Source: Desulfobacteraceae bacterium | Lineage (GTDB): Bacteria > Desulfobacterota > Desulfobacteria > Desulfobacterales > UBA11574 | Direction of reading: 5' to 3' | NCBI GenBank assembly: GCA_002868985.1 | Contig: PKTV01000253.1 | Span: 1 to 5,494 of the forward strand | DNA length: 5,494 bases | Shown: positions 1-5,494 of the stretch, in pieces | Layout of the letters: every line of letters begins with the position of its first letter | How positions within the stretch are numbered: the first letter of the stretch is position 1 | Translations under genes and position numbers: made by a program | The notes under the pieces: model-generated | Databases searched by the model: none | What the model saw: only the letters and a program-made list of their open reading frames with translations | Told to the model about the DNA's origin: nothing

Positions 1-230
1 CCGCATTTCACAGGGCAGGCGTAGAAATTGGGCAAAAAGGGAGGTTTTGCAAAGGTCTCAGATAAATTTTTTTGTAACTTCATGCCCTTATTCGAATTAT
101 GGTGATGTCGTTTCGAGACTTTAAATTTTGCGTCCGGAATTTATAATCTTCTAAGAGACCCTAGAACTCAGAATTGTTATAACATCAAACCATTAGAGAG
201 CACGGTGTTGTATTTCGTCGTGGAACGGCT
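1..230. other. Left-edge stretch with no supported gene
   Basis: No reading frame here is convincing. The minus strand is broken by many stops in all frames. On the plus strand, frame 3 enters the window open and ends at a TAA at 63-65, giving about 20 residues. Frame 2 stays open to a TAA at 122-124. Either could be the tail of a gene lying to the left, but neither tail is recognisable. The first 60 bases look more GC-rich than what follows, which fits a gene or its 3' end finishing near 65. After that comes a T-run (65-74) without a strong hairpin before it; the only nearby inverted pair is a 6-base stem at 32-37 and 45-50, too weak to call a terminator. Confidence 0.4.
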
Positions 231-383
231 TTATTTCGATTTCGCTTTGGATGCTTTGGATTTTGGCTTCTTTTTTTTGAGACAAACTTTATCTTTTTTT
301 ACAAATGCGCAGAGCTTGGGATTGTAATATTCTTTGCAATTTAATGGATTATACAGTGGACATTCAGGATGTTTTTCCGACAT
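231..383 (-). CDS. Small four-cysteine, lysine-tailed protein (hypothetical)
   Basis: This is a 50-residue protein, too short for many gene callers. Cysteines fall at residues 8, 16, 25 and 34 (C-x7-C-x8-C-x8-C), mixed with Tyr, Asn and Pro (for example CPLYN at 8-12). Residues 36-50 are a basic tail with nine lysines in fifteen positions. There is no signal peptide or membrane segment. The ATG at 383 is the only possible start, because a TGA lies two codons upstream. A GAAGGA-type ribosome binding site (complement of 394-400) sits about 10 bases before it, and a good promoter lies further upstream at 436-464. Four cysteines suggest a bound metal such as zinc, and the tail suggests contact with nucleic acid or another acidic partner; both are inference. 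It resembles short uncharacterised proteins I associate with Desulfobacterota, but I cannot name a family. No terminator is visible after its stop. Confidence 0.72.
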   Translation of the reverse strand: MSEKHPECPLYNPLNCKEYYNPKLCAFVKKDKVCLKKKKPKSKASKAKSK

Positions 384-435
384 GGATCAAATTTTCCTTC
401 ATTGTTTAGTAGTCTATCTAAAAAATATTTTGCTG

Positions 436-464
436 TTTATAACATAAAACCTCATATGTTACAA
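436..464 (-). promoter_or_regulatory. Sigma70-type promoter of the small four-cysteine gene
   Basis: Read on the minus strand, TTGTAA (complement of 459-464, four of six consensus bases) is followed by a 17-base spacer and TATAAA (complement of 436-441, five of six). Transcription would begin near 429, giving a leader of about 46 bases before the ATG at 383. Optimal spacing and position make this a credible promoter, though AT-rich DNA produces such matches by chance. Confidence 0.55.
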
Positions 465-501
465 GGTATTATAAAGATAAAACACTAAAACAAAAAATCT
501 T

Positions 502-528
502 ATGACATTATTAAGAAATTAATGACAT
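502..528. repeat. Direct repeat ATGACAT, 20-base period
   Basis: ATGACAT occurs at 502-508 and again at 522-528, a centre-to-centre distance of 20 bases or about two helical turns. It lies roughly 40 bases upstream of the minus-strand -35 box. This is where an activator could bind on one face of the helix. A seven-base repeat in AT-rich DNA may also be chance. Confidence 0.25.
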
Positions 529-605
529 CAATTCAGCCATATGTTTCTGAATTTGAATACAGAAGGAGGTAGCCTAAACAATAGCATTGAGGAAAGGAAA
601 TCGCT

Positions 606-634
606 TTGACAATTCACTTCATACGTTGTAATAA
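606..634 (+). promoter_or_regulatory. Candidate promoter for the dynamin-like/ParA genes
   Basis: A perfect -35 box, TTGACA at 606-611, is followed after 17 bases by TAATAA (629-634, three of six consensus bases). An alternative is TGTAAT (627-632, five of six) at a short 15-base spacing. Either would start transcription near 640, leaving a leader of about 190 bases before the ATG at 835. The -35 box is strong and the -10 weak. No better promoter was found closer to the gene. Confidence 0.35.
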
Positions 635-834
635 ACTGCTTGAATATCCGTTGATTTTCGCTCTTATTTATGATTTTTGACACGCATCAAACCTTGTTTG
701 CCTCTTTGCCTAAGGTGGATCAGGGTGATGTTGCGATTATCTATATCATTGCTTATTTCTAAATGATGTCGACGGTTTTGGTTGTTTTTGTTATCATGGA
801 TGGACACTAACTAAGATTTGATTTTTGGATTGAA

Positions 835-3153
835 ATGAATACTTATAGCTCGATTAAATGGGATCTACTTAAAATCAGTGAGGATATTACAAGTCTTTTT
901 TCCAATGCCAAGTCGATACCCGGTATGTCGGACAATTCCTTTACCGTCTGGGAGAAAACAAATGCGGGTATCAAAAAACAATTGTCGGAAGAGATCATTC
1001 GTGTCGCCGTTGTGGGGGCTATTAAATCCGGTAAGAGCACATTCATCAACTCGCTTTTTAAAGGCGAATATTTAAAACGGGGAGCCGGAGTTGTTACTTC
1101 TATCGTCACTCGAGTTCGCTGTGGAGAAAAACTTGTAGCAAAACTGTTGTTTAAATCCTGGGATGAAATTAATGAGGATATGGATCAGGCACTGGCTCTC
1201 TTTCCGTCATTGGACTGGCGGACTGAAAATGAAAAGTTTGATATACGGGATAAAAAAGAGAGAATGGATCTTCACAAAGCGCTGGCCTCTCTGGGGCCGG
1301 AACATCTTATCGCCAACGGCACCCGTAATGTTAACAGTGTCCTTTTAGCATCATACCTTAAAGGCTTTGAAAAAGTAAAGGATCTGATTGCCTTAGAAGT
1401 TAATGTAAGGCAGTTTGAAGATAATTTGTTTAGAGATCATTGGAACTTTATCAGTGATGGGGCTATGGCAGTTTATTTGAAGGATGTTCATCTTGAAATT
1501 GATTCCGGCGGCATTGAAGGTAATATCGAAATTGCAGATTGCCAAGGGAGTGATTCCCCCAATCCCCTCCACCTGGCCATGATTCAAGATTATCTTCTGT
1601 TAACGAATCTTATCATCTATGTGATCAGCAGTAGAACTGGGCTTAGAGAGGCGGATATAAAATTTTTATCATTGATAAAAAAAATGGGGATTTTGGATAA
1701 CATTCTCTTTATTGTCAACTGTGATTTTAGTGAACATGACTCGCTATATGACCTTGATGCCTTGATTGAAACAGTAAAAGAAGAGCTTATGATGATAACG
1801 CCTTCCCCTGAAATTTATTCTCTGTCAGCACTTTTCAATCTGTTCAAAGCCCAGAATTTAACCCTGTTACAAAAAGATCGGCCGAGACTGGAGCAATGGG
1901 AAGGGGAGAAAGAACTTTCTGCCTTTTCAGACTCCGAAACAGCGCGTTTTGAAGCATCCTTTTACAATAAGCTGACCCGTGGAAGTTATGCGCTCTTGTT
2001 AAAAAACCATATAGAGCGCCTTCATATAATTTCATCCGGCGTAGAACATTGGATCTCTTTCAATCAGAATATTCTAACAAGGAATACCGATAGTGCCAAT
2101 GAAATCGTTGAAAATGTAAAAAAGCATCAGATTAGGATAAATCAGATTAAATCGGTGATAAAAAGTACCCTCGATGGTTCGATTCAACAGATCAAAGGTG
2201 AACTAAAACTAGAAATCGATCGTTATTTTGATATCCGATCAGGAAATGTAATACGTGATATCGCGGAGTTTATTAAAAGTTATTCCATTCCGTACCAACA
2301 ATATGAAGATGATATTAAGACTTCGGGTTTTTCAAACACGCTTTATATGATATTTCAGGAGTTCAAACAGGCCTTCGACACGTTTATGGCTGAAACCATA
2401 AACCCTGAAGTCATCCGTTTTGTCAGAAAACAGGAAGCACGTATTCACGAATATCTCGAGTCGATCGCAGGCCCATTCGATGTCATGGTGCAAGATTCTA
2501 TTGATACATATAACGGTATGATGGGTAAGTTGGGAATAAACCGATCTAACGAGAACATAAAAAAGATCGATTTGCCGGATATCGGTACGATAAAATCTAT
2601 AACAGGATTAACGCTTCCCTCTGTGGCTGCATACATGCGGTATACAGCGAAGATGAAGACGGAAGCAACAATGCGTCTTGGTCTTTATAAGGTGGTTAAC
2701 ATCTTTAAACGGTTATTAAAAAAACCGATTCAAGAGAAAAACGAAGGAGAGATGCTTGCATTGAGAGATGGTGTTTTGCGCGTGAAATCTGAAATGGAGA
2801 AGTCGGTGATCTCTCATTTTAAGGATTATCAGGAAAATATAAAATTTCAATATATATACAAGCTTGTTGAAGCCGAATCAAACAGTCTGTACGAAACGCT
2901 TCTTGATCGCTTTCAGGTTTATGGGGCAGATCTTTCGAGTATCGTTGACCTGATAAACAACAAGATGATTGACAAAGAGCAGACGTCTGAGATGATGAAA
3001 ATCATGGCCTTTAATTGTAGTGAAATGGGTAAAAAAATAAATGGTCTTAGAGAAAAGATTGAGACTATCGATTCCGTCGATAAGCATAGTGCTATTCAGA
3101 AAATACCTGGCGATGATCCTTCACCGATATTAACAGATAAAGACACCGTCTAA
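835..3153 (+). CDS. Bacterial dynamin-like GTPase
   Basis: This 772-residue large GTPase belongs to the dynamin superfamily, whose bacterial members bind membranes and tether, fuse or remodel them using GTP. The GTPase domain covers about residues 50-345. It has a P-loop GAIKSGKST (61-69), a switch-I segment RGAGVVTS (82-89) whose T88 matches the catalytic Thr of dynamin, and the G3 motif DCQG (235-238). G4 is degenerate, VNCD (294-297), instead of N/TKxD. About 175 residues separate P-loop and G3, against about 98 in human dynamin, so residues around 105-200 hold an insertion. From 385 on the protein is mostly helical, as expected of neck and trunk. A more hydrophobic, basic stretch at about 584-630 may be the membrane-contacting paddle. 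There is no transmembrane helix or signal peptide. The tail after 745 looks disordered. ATG 835 is the only ATG after the in-frame stop at 808-810; its ribosome binding site is poor. It probably shares a transcript with the ParA-type gene 80 bases downstream. Confidence 0.88.
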   Translation: MNTYSSIKWDLLKISEDITSLFSNAKSIPGMSDNSFTVWEKTNAGIKKQLSEEIIRVAVVGAIKSGKSTFINSLFKGEYLKRGAGVVTSIVTRVRCGEKLVAKLLFKSWDEINEDMDQALALFPSLDWRTENEKFDIRDKKERMDLHKALASLGPEHLIANGTRNVNSVLLASYLKGFEKVKDLIALEVNVRQFEDNLFRDHWNFISDGAMAVYLKDVHLEIDSGGIEGNIEIADCQGSDSPNPLHLAMIQDYLLLTNLIIYVISSRTGLREADIKFLSLIKKMGILDNILFIVNCDFSEHDSLYDLDALIETVKEELMMITPSPEIYSLSALFNLFKAQNLTLLQKDRPRLEQWEGEKELSAFSDSETARFEASFYNKLTRGSYALLLKNHIERLHIISSGVEHWISFNQNILTRNTDSANEIVENVKKHQIRINQIKSVIKSTLDGSIQQIKGELKLEIDRYFDIRSGNVIRDIAEFIKSYSIPYQQYEDDIKTSGFSNTLYMIFQEFKQAFDTFMAETINPEVIRFVRKQEARIHEYLESIAGPFDVMVQDSIDTYNGMMGKLGINRSNENIKKIDLPDIGTIKSITGLTLPSVAAYMRYTAKMKTEATMRLGLYKVVNIFKRLLKKPIQEKNEGEMLALRDGVLRVKSEMEKSVISHFKDYQENIKFQYIYKLVEAESNSLYETLLDRFQVYGADLSSIVDLINNKMIDKEQTSEMMKIMAFNCSEMGKKINGLREKIETIDSVDKHSAIQKIPGDDPSPILTDKDTV

Positions 3154-3218
3154 GATGAACTTCCAAATAAATAGGACGCGAAACCTGAGCAACCGACAAC
3201 CAATGACAAGTGAGGACC

Positions 3219-3227
3219 AAGGAGGTG
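3219..3227 (+). promoter_or_regulatory. Strong ribosome binding site fixing the ParA start
   Basis: AAGGAGGTG at 3219-3227 ends six bases before the ATG at 3234, an ideal spacing. An in-frame GTG at 3210 would lie upstream of this site and add eight residues; it has no such site of its own, so 3234 is preferred. The strength contrasts with the poor site of the dynamin-like gene and suggests the ATPase is made in greater amounts from a shared message. Confidence 0.8.
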
Positions 3228-3233
3228 TTAACT

Positions 3234-4031
3234 ATGAGTGATCGCCGGACCAGAATTATTGCTGTGGCAAATGAAAAAGGCGGTGTCGGTAAAACAGTAA
3301 CGGTGTTAAACCTTGCAGCGGCTTTGTGTAAGGAGGAAAAAACGGTTTTGGTTGTGGACATGGACCCACAATTTAATGCGACAAAAGGGCTTGGTGTCGA
3401 TGTTGATGAAAAGATGCTGACCGTATACGATCTCATAATGGACAGCAAATCTATTAAAGCACCCGAGGTAATCATGCCCACAAAATGGGAAGGGCTTGAT
3501 CTTATACCATCCCATGTAGATCTTTCCGGTGCAGAAATCGAACTTGTTGATAAAGTTGGACGTGAAAACAGACTCAAGGAGGCCCTTGAGGGTATTGCCG
3601 GGAAATATGATTTCATATTCCTTGATACCCCCCCCAGTCTTTCATTGTTAACTGTCAATGTGCTGGCATATGCAAAAGAGGTTGTTGTTCCATGCCAGAC
3701 ACATCCGTATGCTTATGCTGCACTGGACGAACTCTTTGACACCATTTTTGCCATACAGGAAAATATCAATACAGACCTAAATGTGACCGGTATTGTGGCG
3801 ACACTATTTGATACGCGAACCCGGATCAGCCATAATATCTTGGAAAAATTGAGAAGTGATGATAGATATGCTGATATGCTTTTTAACACGGTGATAAGAG
3901 CTAATACGACCATTGCCGAAAGTGCCGGTGTTGGAAAACCTGTGGTTTTCTTTAGGCAAAGCAGCTACGGTTCGTCAGACTACACCAGTCTTGCCAAGGA
4001 ATTGCTGTCTCATAATAAGGTTACATATTAA
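3234..4031 (+). CDS. ParA/Soj-family ATPase, no ParB partner seen
   Basis: This 265-residue cytoplasmic ATPase has the typical length and motifs of the ParA/MinD group. These proteins dimerise on ATP and bind DNA non-specifically (ParA) or membrane (MinD) to position cargo such as replicons or protein clusters. The deviant Walker A box KGGVGKT (15-21) carries the signature K15, Walker A' is VDMDPQ (41-46), and Walker B is FIFLDTPPS (127-135). A DTRT segment (193-196) matches the place where Soj has a DNA-contacting arginine, and the GKPVVF stretch near 234-239 is the usual C-terminal landmark. The end lacks an amphipathic MinD-type membrane helix, which favours the ParA side. No parB gene or parS-like site is visible on either side, so a plain chromosome-segregation role is doubtful. 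It follows the dynamin-like gene by 80 bases on the same strand and probably serves with it. The start is chosen from the ribosome binding site at 3219-3227. Confidence 0.92.
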   Translation: MSDRRTRIIAVANEKGGVGKTVTVLNLAAALCKEEKTVLVVDMDPQFNATKGLGVDVDEKMLTVYDLIMDSKSIKAPEVIMPTKWEGLDLIPSHVDLSGAEIELVDKVGRENRLKEALEGIAGKYDFIFLDTPPSLSLLTVNVLAYAKEVVVPCQTHPYAYAALDELFDTIFAIQENINTDLNVTGIVATLFDTRTRISHNILEKLRSDDRYADMLFNTVIRANTTIAESAGVGKPVVFFRQSSYGSSDYTSLAKELLSHNKVTY

Positions 4032-4048
4032 TACAACAAAAAAGCAAG

Positions 4049-5494
4049 TTAGTTTTGGCCCAGTTTCAAAAGATTCTCTCTTGCAAACTCTATTGAAGGA
4101 TCCATGGCCAGTGACATTTCATAATATTGTATGGCCTTTTCTTTTTCCCCCATATCCCTGTAATTTGAAGCAATATTGGCATAATCGATGGCAGAACCCG
4201 GGTTGAGCCGCAATACTTTTTTGAAACACTTTATGGCCTGCTCGTGCTCCTTGAGCTTAAAATGGCTGAAGCCCATTGAGTTGTAAATATCCGTTCTTTC
4301 GTTATCATACATTACAGCCTTTTTTAAGACATCAAGCGCTTTCATATATTCACCCATCTCGTTGAAGGAGACGCCCATGTATGAATAGATGCTGGGAACA
4401 TCCTGTTCTGAAGGATCAAGTTCGAGAGACTGTGTAAAATATTCTATCGCTGTTACAGGATCATTGAGGGCGAGGTGGCATGATCCGAGATAAAATTTAA
4501 TATAATATTTTGTCGGCAGCAGGCGTTCGATTTTTTTAAGTTCTTTAATGGCAACATGAGGCGTTTGATTTTCGGTTATAATTTTAGCTGAAAACATTCC
4601 CACACTGGTTCCAAGAGATCTTTCCCTGAAATGGGCGCCAGGTATGATGGTATAAAAAGCCGGTATATCAAGCAGGGGATGCATGGTATCTACCACAATC
4701 ACTTCCATACCCTTTTTAGCCAAAGCAGATATACAGTTTTCAACTTCAATTTTAATATTTTCGTTTGAAAGTTCGGGAAGCGTTTGAATATCAATTTTTT
4801 CTCCGGGGTTGATGATGAATTCGGCGTCTTCGATTCTCGTCAATTTGGGAAGACCACTGGCCACATACTTGGAAGCAGTATCAAAATCTCCGGCAAGCTG
4901 AGCCACCTCCGTAAGTGCTCGACTTAACGCCTTTTCCGGATCAGGTGTTGTTCCGGCTGTCCAGACAATCTCACTTCTTTCCGGAAACGTCGAGGGATCA
5001 TATGCCAGCACACCGACACTGGGTATTCCTATATCCAGTGAAAAATCTGAAATGAATATGCTAATTCCGGCTTTCCTGTATTTTTCTATCATTTCCTTAA
5101 CCAATGGATCGGTTACTGAATTTGCGCGAATTGCAGGTACTTTTAAGTGGTTTTGACTGATTATCGAAGATACATGTCGCTCAATAATTTCACAGATGCC
5201 TTGGCTTAGGGCTTCTTCCACACAATTGCCGGCAGATGGGCCGTTGAATTCATTAATCATATAGAACCAATTAAAAGGAATAAGAATTTCTTGATTTCGG
5301 GTTAAATTAAAAGCCTTTGTCCACTTTAGCGGCAGGTCTTCAAATATTTTTCTTGAGATGTCTATATCTTCTGAATTGTCGTGGACGGATTGGGCAATCA
5401 TATCAAACGGGATTAAATTTTCTTTAAGGTTGGAATATTTTTCAACAAAGAAATTATCAGGATTTTTGCAAAAACTGAAAAAGCTGAATCTTTC
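4049..5494 (-). CDS. YcaO-domain protein with C-terminal TPR repeats (5' end cut by window)
   Basis: YcaO enzymes use ATP to activate a peptide backbone amide or related groups. The frame is open to the right edge: 481 residues are visible, 31 of them upstream of the internal ATG at 5401, so that ATG is not the true start. Counting from that Met, the YcaO signature is at 54-79 (SAGNCVEEA, then EIIERH), supplying glutamates for Mg-ATP binding. A second motif, ALTEVAQ (162-168), and a third, VIVVDTMHPLLDIP (234-247), follow. Four 34-residue TPR units fill about 297-436, a protein-interaction platform. The C-terminus is not the PxPxP tail of azoline-forming YcaOs, and no precursor peptide or cyclodehydratase partner is nearby. 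Escherichia coli YcaO, which influences RimO-dependent methylthiolation of ribosomal protein S12, also has an extended C-terminus, so a non-TOMM role is more likely. It converges on the ParA-type gene with 17 bases between stops. Confidence 0.88.
   Translation of the reverse strand, partial: ERFSFFSFCKNPDNFFVEKYSNLKENLIPFDMIAQSVHDNSEDIDISRKIFEDLPLKWTKAFNLTRNQEILIPFNWFYMINEFNGPSAGNCVEEALSQGICEIIERHVSSIISQNHLKVPAIRANSVTDPLVKEMIEKYRKAGISIFISDFSLDIGIPSVGVLAYDPSTFPERSEIVWTAGTTPDPEKALSRALTEVAQLAGDFDTASKYVASGLPKLTRIEDAEFIINPGEKIDIQTLPELSNENIKIEVENCISALAKKGMEVIVVDTMHPLLDIPAFYTIIPGAHFRERSLGTSVGMFSAKIITENQTPHVAIKELKKIERLLPTKYYIKFYLGSCHLALNDPVTAIEYFTQSLELDPSEQDVPSIYSYMGVSFNEMGEYMKALDVLKKAVMYDNERTDIYNSMGFSHFKLKEHEQAIKCFKKVLRLNPGSAIDYANIASNYRDMGEKEKAIQYYEMSLAMDPSIEFARENLLKLGQN

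Larger units (their letters stand above)
384..834. other. AT-rich divergent intergenic region
   Basis: These roughly 450 bases separate the minus-strand small gene from the plus-strand dynamin-like gene. They hold the promoter of the former, a candidate promoter of the latter, and a pair of ATGACAT repeats 20 bases apart. No gene is supported. The longest ATG-started frame I noticed by eye, at 670-762 (30 codons, plus strand), has no ribosome binding site. A perfect AAGGAGGT at 563-570 has no start codon at a usable distance; the nearest is a TTG 16 bases on at 587, which opens only 14 codons. I see no tRNA, no strong hairpin and no terminator. Confidence 0.55.

Noticed and set aside
54..160. 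Imperfect inverted repeat: GGTCTC (54-59) with GAGACC (155-160), then ATAAAT (62-67) with ATTTAT (139-144)
   Set aside because: Arms are short, about 70 bases apart and separated by an unequal internal loop; such pairs are common by chance in AT-rich DNA, so I do not call an RNA structure or mobile-element end.
670..762. A 30-codon ATG-started frame in the intergenic region
   Set aside because: There is no ribosome binding site before the ATG and the product is not recognisable; too short to support without conservation data.
3092..3658. A 188-codon open frame on the minus strand opposite the ParA-type gene
   Set aside because: It lies across the Walker motifs of a clear ParA-type gene; its product is serine- and proline-rich with no recognisable domain, as expected of an antisense shadow.
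4044..4084. Possible terminator hairpin after the ParA-type gene (GCAAG at 4044-4048 with CTTGC at 4080-4084)
   Set aside because: The stem is five base pairs with a mostly unpaired interior and no T-run follows; it also lies inside the YcaO-TPR coding sequence.
3913..4206. A 97-codon plus-strand frame bridging the end of the ParA-type gene and the end of the YcaO-TPR gene
   Set aside because: It overlaps two well-supported genes, has no ribosome binding site, and its product resembles nothing; it is a chance frame.
5399..5401. ATG at 5401 as the start of the YcaO-TPR gene
   Set aside because: The frame continues without a stop for 31 more codons to the window edge with protein-like content, and a YcaO domain needs more N-terminal sequence than this start would give.

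Overview
The window looks like a chromosomal piece of a moderately AT-rich Gram-negative bacterium, most likely a Desulfobacterota (sulfate-reducer-type deltaproteobacterium). That placement is inference. It rests on the YcaO-plus-TPR architecture, the bacterial dynamin-like GTPase and a small four-cysteine lysine-tailed protein, all of which I associate with that group. There is no rRNA or other phylogenetic marker here.

Layout, left to right. Positions 1-230 hold no gene I can support. At 231-383 on the minus strand lies a 50-residue protein with four evenly spaced cysteines and a lysine-rich tail, with its own good sigma70-type promoter at 436-464. Positions 384-834 are an AT-rich divergent intergenic region that also holds a candidate forward promoter (606-634) for the next genes. 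At 835-3153 on the plus strand is a 772-residue bacterial dynamin-like GTPase. After an 80-base gap comes a ParA-type Walker ATPase (3234-4031, plus strand), whose start is fixed by a near-perfect ribosome binding site. It has no ParB partner in view. Only 17 bases beyond its stop, a convergent minus-strand gene ends. This is a YcaO-domain protein with four C-terminal TPR repeats, and its reading frame stays open through the right edge, so its N-terminus is missing.

How the parts may work together. The dynamin-like GTPase (membrane remodelling or tethering) and the orphan ParA ATPase (spatial positioning on nucleoid or membrane) share a strand and probably a transcript. This suggests a two-NTPase module for placing or shaping something in the cell, but the cargo is not visible. 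The YcaO-TPR gene is on the opposite strand, so any functional link to the pair is only by proximity. It lacks the signs of a TOMM (thiazole/oxazole-modified peptide) cyclodehydratase: its C-terminus is not a PxPxP tail, and no precursor peptide or partner enzyme is seen. No CRISPR array, insertion sequence, tRNA or rRNA was found.
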